This document shows, one piece after another, positions 49,136-57,913 of a stretch of DNA of 64,000 nucleotides. Each line of letters opens with the position of its first letter. Positions within the stretch are counted from its first letter, which is position 1. Source of the DNA: CAZPAV01 sp964584755 (lineage in GTDB: Bacteria; Actinomycetota; Acidimicrobiia; Spongiisociales; UBA5794); the NCBI GenBank assembly GCA_964584755.1, contig CAZPAV010000005.1, positions 19,517 through 83,516 on the forward strand, written 5' to 3'. The position numbers and the translations under genes are program-made. The notes below the pieces were generated by a model. That model did no database searches, had not been told where the DNA came from, and saw only the letters and a list, made by a program, of their open reading frames with translations.

Positions 49136-50248
49136 TCACCCGGAGACGGCGCGGAGGACCCGGAGGGCGTTGCCGCCGAGGATCCGCAGGACCTCCTCCT
49201 CCGCCCAGCCGCGGTCGAGGAGCTCGCGGGTGAGGTTCGGGTAGGCGGCCACGTCCTCGAGTCCCTCCGGCGTCAGGTCGATGCCGTCGAAGTCCGAGCC
49301 GATCCCCACGTGGTCGACACCGGCCACGCGGGCGATGTGCTCGACGTGGTCGGCGACGTCGGCGACCGTGCCGCGGTCCATGGGGCGTGCCTCCCGACGG
49401 CGACGCAGCTCCTCCTCGAAGGCGGCCTCGTCGGCGAAGGAGGGCCGGAGGCGGCGGGCTTCGGCGAACATCGCGAGGGACGTTCGAGCCGCGGAGGCGA
49501 CGACGAAACCGGGGTAGAAGTTCACCATGACGACGCCCCCGTTCGCCGCCACCCGCTCCAGGACGTCGTCGGGGACGTTTCGGGGGTGGGGGGCGATCGC
49601 CGCGGCGCTCGAGTGGGAGAAGACGACGGGTGCCTCGGTGAGGTCGAGGACCCGGTGCATGGTGGCGGTCGACACGTGGGAGAGGTCGACGAGCATGCCG
49701 AGGCGGTTCATCTCGGCGACGACCGCCACGCCGAACGCGGTGAGGCCCCCGTGACGCGGCTCGTCGGTGGCCGAGTCGGCCCAGTCGATCGTGTCCGCGT
49801 GGGTGAGGGTGAGGTAGCGCACCCCCCGGGCGTGGAGCTCGCGGAGCTTCCCCAGGTCGTTCTCGATCGCGTGGCCGCCCTCGGCACCGATGAGGCAGGC
49901 GACCCGACCGGCGGCGCGGACCGCCGCCACCTCCGTGGCCGTCGTCGCCGGCGCGAGGTGGACGGGATCGCGGTCGACGAGCGCGGTGACGAGCGCGATC
50001 TGGTCGAGGACGGCCGTGAAGGGCGCTCGGGTCCAGGAGGGGACGAACACCGACCAGAACTGGGCGCCGACGCCACCGGCGAGGAGCCGGGGGACGTCCG
50101 TGTGGTACCCGGGGAGGGGACCCGTGGGATCCGCCAGGTCGAGGTCGCCGCGGGCGCGAACCCGGAGGGCCCAGGGCAGGTCGTTGTGGCCGTCGATCAC
50201 CGGGCGGGCGGAGTGGAGCTCGTGGGCCCGGGCGAGGTTCCTGCTCAT
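49136..50248 (-). CDS. Membrane dipeptidase family (peptidase M19)
   Basis: The 370-residue amidohydrolase-fold enzyme has the M19 zinc ligands: VIDGHNDLPWALR, LIGAEGGHAIEND, VDLSHVS, PVVFSHSSAAAI and VGIGSDFDGID. It would hydrolyse dipeptides or D-amino-acid dipeptides; the substrate is unknown. The ATG at 50248 gives the usual N-terminus although the frame is open upstream. It starts 25 bases after the rhodanese-fusion gene, so the two may be co-transcribed. Confidence 0.93.
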   Translation of the reverse strand: MSRNLARAHELHSARPVIDGHNDLPWALRVRARGDLDLADPTGPLPGYHTDVPRLLAGGVGAQFWSVFVPSWTRAPFTAVLDQIALVTALVDRDPVHLAPATTATEVAAVRAAGRVACLIGAEGGHAIENDLGKLRELHARGVRYLTLTHADTIDWADSATDEPRHGGLTAFGVAVVAEMNRLGMLVDLSHVSTATMHRVLDLTEAPVVFSHSSAAAIAPHPRNVPDDVLERVAANGGVVMVNFYPGFVVASAARTSLAMFAEARRLRPSFADEAAFEEELRRRREARPMDRGTVADVADHVEHIARVAGVDHVGIGSDFDGIDLTPEGLEDVAAYPNLTRELLDRGWAEEEVLRILGGNALRVLRAVSG

Positions 50249-50273
50249 CGGGGGGATCCTCCCACGCGGGGCG

Positions 50274-51635
50274 TCATCGGCGGGCGGCGAGCCGCTCGAG
50301 CTCGCCGAGGATGTCGGTGGTGCCTCCGTCGGTGACGACGACGGGGGAGTGACCGGCGGCCTCGAGGAGGCCGACGGAGAGGTGGGCGCGGTATCCGGTG
50401 GCGCACACGACGTACACCTCGCGACGCGGATCGAGGTCCTCGGGCGGGCCGTCGGTGGCGAGCTCGGGGAGGTATCTCCACGCGGATCCCGGAACGTGGG
50501 CGGCGCGCCGTTCCCCGGGAGCACGGACGTCGAGGAGCTGGAGCCGATCCCCGGCGGCGAGGCGGGCGGCGACGTCGCGGGCGGGAACGAGACCGTTGCG
50601 TCGCAGCGGACCGCGCCGGGCGGCGAGGCCGGCGACGTCGGTGACGACGCCGAGGGTGTGATCGAAGCCGATGCGGGCGAGTTGCCGGACGATCTCGGCG
50701 ACGTCCTGGTTCGGTTCGGCCACGAGCACGAGGGGCGCGTCGAAGGGGAGCAGCCAGCCGGCCCAGACGCCGACCCGGTCGGAGAACTCGATGCCGTGGG
50801 ACCCGGCGACGTGGCTGGCGGCGAAGGCGGCCCGGGGACGGACGTCGAGGAGGACCACGTCCGCGGGCACCGCGACGGGATCGAGACGGGGCGCGGCGAA
50901 CGGGGGAGCGGGCGTGGGACCGGCGAGGTTCGTCGACCCCATGTGCCGGTAGTACGCCGGCCACGGCTCGAGAGGAGCGAGGAGCGCCTCGGTGAAGGCG
51001 CGCTCGTCCTCGAGGGCCATCAGGGGGTTCTCCCGCCGTTCCCGGCCGATGGTCGAGGTGGTGGCCCCGGCGCCCGAGGCGGCGCAGAAGGATCCCTCGC
51101 CGTGGGTCGGGTAGAGGCGAACGTCGTCGGGCAGCGCGGCGAGACGCCGCATCGTGAGGAACTGGAGCTTGGCGAGGCCGCGGGCCCGGTCGACGCCGAG
51201 AAGGTCGGGACGGCCGAAGGACCCGACGAGGAGGCTGCCACCCGAGAACAGCGCCAGGGGGAGCCCGTCGGCGACGAGGAGGTAGCTCATGTGCTCGGGC
51301 GTGTGCCCCGGCGTGTGGATGGGCCGGATGGCGAAGGGCCCGACGGGGAGGTCCTCGCCGTGGAAGGCGGGCAGGTACTCGGTCCAGGCCACGGCGCCGG
51401 CGGCCGGGACGACCAGCCGGGAACCGGTCCGACGGGCGAGATCCCGGCCCCCCGAGACGTAGTCGTTGTGGAGGTGGGTCTCGAGGACCAGGCGCAGCTC
51501 GGCGTCGGAGGCCTCGAGCACGGCGAGGAACCGGTCCACGTCGCGTTGCGGGTCGACGACGACGGCGACGCCCTCGTGGGTGACGACGTACGTGGAGTCA
51601 CCGAGTCCCGGCGTACGGATCTGCTCCACGTGCAT
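50274..51635 (-). CDS. Persulfide dioxygenase-like metallo-beta-lactamase fused to two rhodanese domains
   Basis: The 453-residue protein has an N-terminal MBL domain (THLHNDYVSGG metal motif, HTPGHTPEHMSYLL, FSGGSLLVGSFGRPDLLG, YPTHGEGSFC) of the ETHE1 type, then two rhodanese domains. The first (VVLLDVRPRAAFAASHVAG) lacks the catalytic Cys; the second has it in YVVCATGYRAHLS. Together these would oxidise or transfer persulfide sulfur, as in CstB/BlH-like enzymes. GGAGGAGGA precedes the ATG. It lies directly downstream of the copper operon. Confidence 0.92.
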   Translation of the reverse strand: MHVEQIRTPGLGDSTYVVTHEGVAVVVDPQRDVDRFLAVLEASDAELRLVLETHLHNDYVSGGRDLARRTGSRLVVPAAGAVAWTEYLPAFHGEDLPVGPFAIRPIHTPGHTPEHMSYLLVADGLPLALFSGGSLLVGSFGRPDLLGVDRARGLAKLQFLTMRRLAALPDDVRLYPTHGEGSFCAASGAGATTSTIGRERRENPLMALEDERAFTEALLAPLEPWPAYYRHMGSTNLAGPTPAPPFAAPRLDPVAVPADVVLLDVRPRAAFAASHVAGSHGIEFSDRVGVWAGWLLPFDAPLVLVAEPNQDVAEIVRQLARIGFDHTLGVVTDVAGLAARRGPLRRNGLVPARDVAARLAAGDRLQLLDVRAPGERRAAHVPGSAWRYLPELATDGPPEDLDPRREVYVVCATGYRAHLSVGLLEAAGHSPVVVTDGGTTDILGELERLAARR

Positions 51636-51710
51636 GGCGGTCCTCCTCCCCGGGGAACGCGGCGTTCCGGCGTGCCCGACCGAGGGTACGGTCGTCGGCG
51701 CCGGCAACGC

Positions 51711-51726
51711 GTCCGGTTCCCCGGAC
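51711..51726 (-). terminator. Short hairpin after copA
   Basis: On the minus strand GTCCGG-ggaa-CCGGAC follows the copA stop by two bases. It may separate copA from the MBL-rhodanese gene. Confidence 0.5.
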
Positions 51727-51728
51727 GA

Positions 51729-53888
51729 TCACCGGAACCGTCGGAGGCGGACCGAGTTCGTGACCACCGACACCGAGGAGAACGCCATCGCGCCGGCGGC
51801 GATGGCCGGGTTGAGGAACCCGAGGGCCGCCAGCGGGATGGCCGCGGTGTTGTATCCGAACGCCCAGAAGAGGTTCTGGATGATCGTCCGGAAGGTGCGT
51901 CGCGCCAGGCGCAGCGAGGTGACGACCAGCATGGGGTCGCCGCTCATGAGCACGACGCCGCCGGCCTCGATGGCGACGTCGGTGCCGGAGCCGACGGCCA
52001 TGCCCAGGTCGGCCTGGGTGAGGGCGGGTGCGTCGTTGATGCCGTCGCCGACGAAGCCGACCGAGCGACCCTCCGCCTGGAGACGCCGGACCTCCTCGGC
52101 CTTGTCGGCGGGGAGGACCTCGGCGATGACGCGGCGGATCCCGATCTGGGCGGCGATGGTCTCGGCGGTGCGCCGGTTGTCCCCGGTGAGCATGGCGACC
52201 TCGAGGCCGAGGGCCTGGAGTGCGGCGATCGCCGCCGGCGCGGAATCACGGATGGTGTCGGCGACTCCGAGGGTCCCGCGGACCTCCCCACCCCATCCGG
52301 CGAGGAACGCGGTGTTGCCGGCCCGCTCGATCTCCTCCATCGCGTCGAGGAACCGCTCGGGGACGTAGAGGCCCCGGTCGGCCATGAGCTTCGCCTTGCC
52401 CACGACGACCTCGATCCCGTCGACCACACCGACCGCCCCGAGCCCCCGCAGGGAGGAGAACTCGACGGCGGGAGCGAGGACGACGTCGTGCTCCTCGGCA
52501 CCGAGCGCCACGGCCTTGCCGATCGGGTGCTCGCTCGACGCCTCGACGGACCCGACGAGGTAGAGGAAGCGGTCCTCGGGTTCCGAGGTGATCACGTCGG
52601 TGAGGGTCATGGCGCCCCGGGTGAGCGTTCCCGTCTTGTCGAAGACGACGGTGTCGATCGCCTTGGTTCGCTCGAACACCTCGGCGTTCTTGAAGAGCAC
52701 CCCGAGCTCCGCGCCGCGTCCCGACCCAACCATGATGGCGGTCGGGGTCGCCAGTCCCATGGCGCACGGGCAGGCGATGATGAGGACGGCGACGGCGTTG
52801 CGGACGGAGGTGCCGAGGTCGCTGCTGACGGCGAGCCACACGAAGAACGTGACGAGGGCGAGGCCGATGACGGCGGGGACGAAGACGCCGCTCACCTTGT
52901 CGGCGAGCTTCTGGACGGGAGCCTTCGTGGCCTGCGCCTCCTGGACGAGCCGCACGATCTGGGCGAGCGCGGTGTCCTGGCCCAGCTTCGTGACGCGGAT
53001 CTCGAGACGGCCCTGCTGGTTGACGGTGGCGCCGAAGACGGTGTCCCCCACGGTGCGGTCGACGGGCACCGACTCTCCGGTGAGCATCGACTCGTCGATG
53101 GAGGACGCCCCGGCGACGATGACGCCGTCGGTGGGGATCTTCTCCCCGGGAAGCACGACGGCGACGTCGCCGATGACGAGGTCGGTGACGTCGACCATCT
53201 CCTCGCGGCCGTCGCGCAGCACGCGGGCCTGCTTGGCACCGAGCTCGAGGAGCTTGGTGATGGCGTTCGAGGCTCGGCCCTTCGCCTTCGCCTCGAAGTA
53301 GCGGCCCAGGAGGATGAGGGTGACGATGATCGCCGCGGTCTCGAAGAAGAGGTCACCTCCAGTGGCGAGCGACCACAGCGAGAACGCCCAGGCGGAGATC
53401 GTGCCCACGGAGACGAGCGTGTCCATGGCCGGGCTCAAGCTCTTGAGCTGTTTCCAGGTGGCGCGGTGGAACTGGATGCCGAATCCGAACAGGACGATCG
53501 TGGCGAGGATCGCCTCGGTGAGGTGGGACCAGAGCGCGTCCGGTCCGAGCTCGGCGAGGAGGAGGACCGGGATGGAGAGCGCGGCGGCGGCGAGCACGTT
53601 GCGTCGCTGGTACCGCACCTCCTCGGCGTACCGCTCGGTCACCGACTCCCGCTCCTCGCCCTCGGCGATCGGGCTGATCTCGTACCCGATCTTCGCCACG
53701 GCCTCCCGCAGCGCGGAGACGTCGACGACGCCGGGGTCGACGACGGCACGGGCCTCCTGGCCGGCGAAGTTCACCACGGCCCGTTCCACGCCCTCCTGCT
53801 TTCCGAGGACGCGCTCGATGCGCAGGGCGCACGAGGCGCACGTCATCCCCTCCACGTCGAACACGACGGTCTCGGTCTTCTCGCTCAT
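51729..53888 (-). CDS. copA: Copper-translocating P1B-type ATPase
   Basis: The 719-residue pump has one N-terminal heavy-metal-associated domain (GMTCASC, C17 and C20), eight predicted helices, the TGES loop (MLTGESVPVD), the ion site ACPCAMGLATPTAI, the phosphorylation site VFDKTGTLTRG, the SEHPIGKAV nucleotide site and MLTGDNRRTAE / VGDGINDAPAL. It would export Cu(I). The ATG at 53888 is preferred over the adjacent GTG at 53891. It is third in csoR-copZ-copA. Confidence 0.96.
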   Translation of the reverse strand: MSEKTETVVFDVEGMTCASCALRIERVLGKQEGVERAVVNFAGQEARAVVDPGVVDVSALREAVAKIGYEISPIAEGEERESVTERYAEEVRYQRRNVLAAAALSIPVLLLAELGPDALWSHLTEAILATIVLFGFGIQFHRATWKQLKSLSPAMDTLVSVGTISAWAFSLWSLATGGDLFFETAAIIVTLILLGRYFEAKAKGRASNAITKLLELGAKQARVLRDGREEMVDVTDLVIGDVAVVLPGEKIPTDGVIVAGASSIDESMLTGESVPVDRTVGDTVFGATVNQQGRLEIRVTKLGQDTALAQIVRLVQEAQATKAPVQKLADKVSGVFVPAVIGLALVTFFVWLAVSSDLGTSVRNAVAVLIIACPCAMGLATPTAIMVGSGRGAELGVLFKNAEVFERTKAIDTVVFDKTGTLTRGAMTLTDVITSEPEDRFLYLVGSVEASSEHPIGKAVALGAEEHDVVLAPAVEFSSLRGLGAVGVVDGIEVVVGKAKLMADRGLYVPERFLDAMEEIERAGNTAFLAGWGGEVRGTLGVADTIRDSAPAAIAALQALGLEVAMLTGDNRRTAETIAAQIGIRRVIAEVLPADKAEEVRRLQAEGRSVGFVGDGINDAPALTQADLGMAVGSGTDVAIEAGGVVLMSGDPMLVVTSLRLARRTFRTIIQNLFWAFGYNTAAIPLAALGFLNPAIAAGAMAFSSVSVVTNSVRLRRFR

Positions 53889-53937
53889 CACATGCTTCCC
53901 ATCTCGGGGCCTGGGCCCCTGATTCCGGACGCCCGGC

Positions 53938-54150
53938 TCAGCCGCGGGCCACCTCGTATCCCTGTTCCTCGATGGCGGTGACGATGGCCGCGAAGGTGGC
54001 GTCGGTGCCGTCGTACTCGACCTCCACGGTGCGCTCCGGCACCTGGACCTCGACGCGCCGTACCCCGTCGAGCGGAGCGACCGCGCCTTCGATGGACATC
54101 TTGCAGTGGTCGCAGGAGATGTCGGGAACCGACAGCGTCTTCGTCGTCAT
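53938..54150 (-). CDS. copZ: Copper chaperone, heavy-metal-associated domain
   Basis: The 70-residue HMA protein has the metal site ISCDHCKMSIEGAV (C13, C16) and the ferredoxin-like fold strands VEVQVPERTVEVEYDG. It would carry Cu(I) to CopA. Its ATG overlaps the csoR stop codon. It is close in size to other actinobacterial CopZ proteins. Confidence 0.92.
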   Translation of the reverse strand: MTTKTLSVPDISCDHCKMSIEGAVAPLDGVRRVEVQVPERTVEVEYDGTDATFAAIVTAIEEQGYEVARG

Positions 54151-54440
54151 GGGAGGTCTCCTTTCGGTCCGACGACCCCCGGCGCGTACCGGAGGGTCTC
54201 CATCAGCTCGTCGACCACCTGCTCGGACCGGCCTTCCTCGACCGCGTGGAGGACACAGGTCTCCACGTGGTTCTGGAGGAGGATCCGGTTCACCTTCTCC
54301 AGGGAGCCCTGGAGCGCCGAGACCTGCTTCATGATCTCGGGGCAGTACCGTTCCTCCTCGACCATGCCGATGACCGCCTCGAGGTGACCGCGTACGGTCT
54401 TGAGGCGGTTGAGGGCCGACCGCTTGTGCTCGGGTTTCAT
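54147..54440 (-). CDS. csoR: Copper-sensing repressor CsoR
   Basis: The 97-residue helical repressor has the Cu(I) ligands C33 (RYCPEIMKQVSAL), H58 and C62 (NHVETCVLHAV). Without copper it binds DNA and represses the operon. The minus-strand TATACT (54447-54452) ends 6 bases before the ATG, so csoR is translated from a leaderless transcript. An inverted repeat overlaps this promoter. It is the first gene of csoR-copZ-copA. Confidence 0.95.
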   Translation of the reverse strand: MKPEHKRSALNRLKTVRGHLEAVIGMVEEERYCPEIMKQVSALQGSLEKVNRILLQNHVETCVLHAVEEGRSEQVVDELMETLRYAPGVVGPKGDLP

Positions 54441-54446
54441 GGGGCG

Positions 54447-54473
54447 AGTATACCACCCCACCGGGGGTGGGGT
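54447..54473 (-). promoter_or_regulatory. csoR promoter with overlapping CsoR operator
   Basis: ACCCCACC (54455-54462) and GGTGGGGT (54466-54473) form an 8-bp inverted repeat with a GGG spacer, the GC-rich pattern expected of CsoR sites. It abuts the -10 hexamer TATACT at 54447-54452, so bound CsoR would block RNA polymerase. Confidence 0.7.
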
Positions 54474-54560
54474 CGACCCTTTTCTTTCCGGCTCCCCGCG
54501 ATGGCACGAGGCGGGCCGGCTCCCCGGTGCGCGGAGACGGTCGTCTAGGGTCTGCGCATC

Positions 54561-55469
54561 ATGCCGGTCACGTACTTCGACGGGCGCTGGGTCGAGGACG
54601 GCGCCGCGACGGTGAGCGTCCGCTCCCGGGCGCTCAACTACGGGCTGGGGTGCTTCGGCGGCATCCGCGGCTACCTCGCCGACGACGGGGCGCAGGTGTA
54701 CGTCTTCCGGCTCGACGCACACGTGGCACGGCTGGGGCGCTCGGCGAAGATCCTCCATCTGCGGATGCCGGACCCCGAGGAGGTCTTCCAGGTCCACCTC
54801 GAGATCCTGCGCCGCAACGGCGTGCACCACGACGTGTATCTGCGGCCGATGCTCATCCACGACACCGCGGAGCTCGCGCCCCTGCTCGACGAGGCGTCGA
54901 CCCGGTTCATCGTGTGGACGATGCCCCTCGCCAAGTACCTGAGCGCCGACCCCATCGACGTCGCGGTCTCCTCGTGGCGCCGCGTGGCGGACAACGCCAT
55001 CCCGACCCGGGCGAAACCGACGGGGGTCTACCTCAACAGCGCCCTGGCGCGTCGGGAGGCCCGCGACAACGGCTTCGACGAGGCCATCCTCCTCACCGAG
55101 GCGGGGAAGGTCTCCGAGGGGAGCGCCGAGCACGTCTTCATCGTGCGGGACGGGGTGCTCGTGTCCCCTCCCGGCACCGAGGACAACCTCGACGGCATCA
55201 CCCGCCGGAGCCTCATCACCCTCGCCACCGAGGACCTGGGATTCGTCTTCGAGGAGCGGCAGATCGGGCGCAGCGAGCTGTACGTCGCCGACGAGATGTT
55301 CCTCTGCGGGACCGGCGCCGAGGTGACGCCGGTGCGGTCGGTCGATCGACGGATCGTGGGCGACGGCGGCGTGGGGCCGGTGACCGAGGCGCTGCGGCGC
55401 CACTTCGAGGACGTGGTGCGGGGGCGGGTCGACCACCGGAGGGGGTGGCTGACCCCCGTCTGGGCGTGA
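54561..55469 (+). CDS. ilvE: Class IV aminotransferase, branched-chain type
   Basis: The 302-residue PLP enzyme has the fold-type IV pattern: YFDGRWVEDGAATVSVRSRALNYG, IPTRAKPTGVYLNS with the PLP lysine, EAILLTEAGKVSEGSAEHVFIV and the C-terminal FLCGTGAEVTPV. This best matches branched-chain aminotransferase. D-amino acid transaminase or aminodeoxychorismate lyase are less likely. tagggt at 54546-54551 lies 9 bases before the ATG. It is divergent from csoR. Confidence 0.88.
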   Translation: MPVTYFDGRWVEDGAATVSVRSRALNYGLGCFGGIRGYLADDGAQVYVFRLDAHVARLGRSAKILHLRMPDPEEVFQVHLEILRRNGVHHDVYLRPMLIHDTAELAPLLDEASTRFIVWTMPLAKYLSADPIDVAVSSWRRVADNAIPTRAKPTGVYLNSALARREARDNGFDEAILLTEAGKVSEGSAEHVFIVRDGVLVSPPGTEDNLDGITRRSLITLATEDLGFVFEERQIGRSELYVADEMFLCGTGAEVTPVRSVDRRIVGDGGVGPVTEALRRHFEDVVRGRVDHRRGWLTPVWA

Positions 55470-55509
55470 GGCGAGCGCCCGGCGGCGGCCCGAGCGGTAG
55501 CCTCGTGTC

Positions 55510-57084
55510 GTGACCGTCGATCGGCACCTTCGGATGGCGACGGTGTTCGTCCCCGGACTCCTCGCCGTCCACGGCTGGTGGGTGCTCGCCTTCGCCGGGG
55601 GCGCGCCGTGGCAGTGGCTCGCCGTGAGCGCGGTGGGTGTCGGCGGCGTGGCGGTGGCGGTCGTCTCGCTGTTCCACGGTGATCTTCCCGGGTGGGTCTC
55701 GTCGCTGGAGGCGGGCCTGCTCGGGATCCTGGCGATGGTGCTCATCGTCACGACGGGTGGGACGGCGAGCTTCTTCCTGCTCTGGTTCTTCGCGATCGTG
55801 GCGCTGTACCCGGCGGTGGTGGGCCGCGGGCTCGGGGCCGCCCTCGCCGTCCTCCCGGCGACGGCGTACGCGACGTTGCCCCTCTGGCAGGTGTCACGGC
55901 TCCCCGCGCCCGTCGTCTGGAGTCGGGCGGCCCTCCTGGCGGGCATCGGCGTGATCGGGGTGACCATGGCGGGGATGCGGCGACGAGCCCGGCACGTCCA
56001 GGCCAGGTTCGAGCGGCTCGTCGAGGCGGCGGGCGACGCCATCGTCCTCGTCGACCGGCGGCAGCGGATCCTCCTGATGAACGCCCGCGCCGAGCAGCTC
56101 TTCGGATACGACCGCGAGGAGCTGATCGGTGGACCGCTCGACGTGCTCCTCCCCGCCCGGTTCCGGGCGAGCCATGGCGACCTGTGCCGCGGGTTCATCG
56201 ACGGGGACGAGCCGAGCCGGCTCATGGATCGCCGTCCCGAGCCGTTCGGGCGTCGCAAGGACGGGAGCGAGTTCCCGGTGGAGGTCGTCCTCTCCCAACT
56301 CGACGGCGCCGACGGGGCGCAGGTCGTGGCGGTGGTGCGTGACGTCAGCCCGCGCAAGGAGTGGGAGCGGATGCTGCGGGAGCGCCAGGCGGAGCTGGAG
56401 GAGCTGGTGCGGTCCAAGGACGAGCTCATCGCCTCGGTCTCGCACGAGATCCGCACGCCGCTCACCGCGCTCGTGGGCTTCGCCCAGCTCCTCGGGGAGG
56501 AGGGCGGCCTCACCGAGGAGGAGCGGCGGGAGATGATCCACGCCATGGTCCGCCAGGGCACCGACCTGGCGAACATCGTCGACGACCTCGTCGTGGCGGC
56601 CCGGGCCGAGACCGGGAGTCTCGTGGTGGTGCGGACGGAGGTGGACCTGCGTGTCCAGGCGGAGCAGGTGCTCGAGGAGCTCGCTCCGCGCCGCCGGGAG
56701 GCGCCGCGGCTCACCGGTGGGCCGGCACGCTGCTGGGGCGATCCCGCCCGCGTCCGTCAGGTGATCCGCAACCTCGTGGAGAACGCGCTCCGATACGGTG
56801 GCGAGCAGGTCCGGATCGAGACGGGGATCGAGGGGGATCACGCCTACGTGCGGGTCGTCGACGACGGGCCCGGGGTCGACGCCGCCGACCGCGAGCTCAT
56901 CTTCCAGCCGTACCGCCGGGCCCATGCCACCCCCGGGCAGCCCGAGGCCCTGGGACTGGGCCTGCACATCTCGCGGCGGCTCGCCGGGCTCATGGAGGGG
57001 CGCCTCGTGTACCGGCGGGAAGACGGCGAGAGCGTCTTCGAGCTCACGCTGCCGGTCGCCGCGGACGCCACCGCGGAGACCTGA
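55510..57084 (+). CDS. Membrane-bound PAS-containing sensor histidine kinase
   Basis: The 524-residue protein has four to five N-terminal membrane helices (about residues 10-150), a PAS domain (FERLVEAAGDAIVLVDRRQRI, FGYDREELIG, GSEFPVEVVLSQL), the H-box SVSHEIRTPLTALVGFAQL, and a catalytic ATPase domain (NLVENALRYGG, VDDGPGVD, GLGLHISRRLAGLM). The signal is unknown, and no response regulator gene adjoins it, so it is an orphan kinase. tagcct at 55498-55503 ends 6 bases before the GTG start (leaderless). Confidence 0.93.
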   Translation: MTVDRHLRMATVFVPGLLAVHGWWVLAFAGGAPWQWLAVSAVGVGGVAVAVVSLFHGDLPGWVSSLEAGLLGILAMVLIVTTGGTASFFLLWFFAIVALYPAVVGRGLGAALAVLPATAYATLPLWQVSRLPAPVVWSRAALLAGIGVIGVTMAGMRRRARHVQARFERLVEAAGDAIVLVDRRQRILLMNARAEQLFGYDREELIGGPLDVLLPARFRASHGDLCRGFIDGDEPSRLMDRRPEPFGRRKDGSEFPVEVVLSQLDGADGAQVVAVVRDVSPRKEWERMLRERQAELEELVRSKDELIASVSHEIRTPLTALVGFAQLLGEEGGLTEEERREMIHAMVRQGTDLANIVDDLVVAARAETGSLVVVRTEVDLRVQAEQVLEELAPRRREAPRLTGGPARCWGDPARVRQVIRNLVENALRYGGEQVRIETGIEGDHAYVRVVDDGPGVDAADRELIFQPYRRAHATPGQPEALGLGLHISRRLAGLMEGRLVYRREDGESVFELTLPVAADATAET

Positions 57085-57100
57085 GTCGGGTCGGCTGGAC

Positions 57101-57913
57101 TCAGCGGAGCAGCATGGCGGCCATCCGTCGCGCCGCGAGGGCTCCCCCGAGGAGGCCGAGCGCGAGGAGGAAGGCGGCGTGGACCAGGAGGACGGGCGTG
57201 ATCGCCCCGAGGGTGAGGCCGCGCACGAGGGCGACCCCGTGGTACAGGGGCGAGGCCTGGGTGAGGACGCGCAGCACCGGCGGGTAGATGTCGAGCGGGT
57301 AGAACGTCGCGGAGAAGAGGAAGAGCGGCAAGGTGACGAGGGTGACGATGTCGAGGTCCTGCCAGGTGCGCATGAAGCTCGAGGCGGCCATGCCCATGGC
57401 CGAGAAGGAGAAGCCGATGAGGAGGGCCGCGGGGAGGGCGAGCACGCCCCAGGGCGAGGTGACGAGCCCCATGGCGACCATGACGAGCAGGAAGGCGAGC
57501 GCGTAGATCCCTCCCCGGATGAGCGACCAACCGATCTCGCCGGCGGCGACGTCGCCGGGGCGCATCGGTGTGGAGAGGATCGCGTCGTAGATCTTGCCGT
57601 AGCGGAGCTTGAAGAAGATGTTGATCGTCGACTCGAAGACGGCGCCGTTCATGGCCGAGGACGCGAGCATCGCCGGTGCCACGAAGGCCTCGTAGGGAAC
57701 CTCCGCCCCCCCGGGACCGACGACCGCGCCGGCGAGACGCCCGATCCCGATGCCGATGGCGAAGAGGTAGAACACCGGCTCGAAGAAGCCGGAGGCGATG
57801 ACCGGCCAGAAGGACTTGGCGACGAGGAGATTCCGCTCGAGGAGGTGCACGGCCCGCCACGGGCCGACCGGCAGGGCAGGGACCACGCGCGCCACCAGGG
57901 TCCGGCCCGTCAC
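57101..57913 (-). CDS. ABC-2 type transporter permease
   Basis: The 270-residue membrane protein has about six helices and the ABC-2 pattern (FFEPVFYLFAIGIGIG, LSTPMRPGDVAAGEIGWSLIRGG, FLFSATFYPLDIYPPVL). Its GTG overlaps the preceding permease stop. With the other permease and the ATPase it forms a three-gene heteromeric exporter like NodIJ or daunorubicin-type systems. The substrate is unknown. Confidence 0.9.
   Translation of the reverse strand: MTGRTLVARVVPALPVGPWRAVHLLERNLLVAKSFWPVIASGFFEPVFYLFAIGIGIGRLAGAVVGPGGAEVPYEAFVAPAMLASSAMNGAVFESTINIFFKLRYGKIYDAILSTPMRPGDVAAGEIGWSLIRGGIYALAFLLVMVAMGLVTSPWGVLALPAALLIGFSFSAMGMAASSFMRTWQDLDIVTLVTLPLFLFSATFYPLDIYPPVLRVLTQASPLYHGVALVRGLTLGAITPVLLVHAAFLLALGLLGGALAARRMAAMLLR

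Noticed and set aside
49890..53981. A 1363-codon open frame on the plus strand
   Set aside because: It is antisense to clearly identified dipeptidase, MBL-rhodanese and copA genes and has the Arg/Glu/Asp/Gly-rich composition of GC-driven shadow frames.
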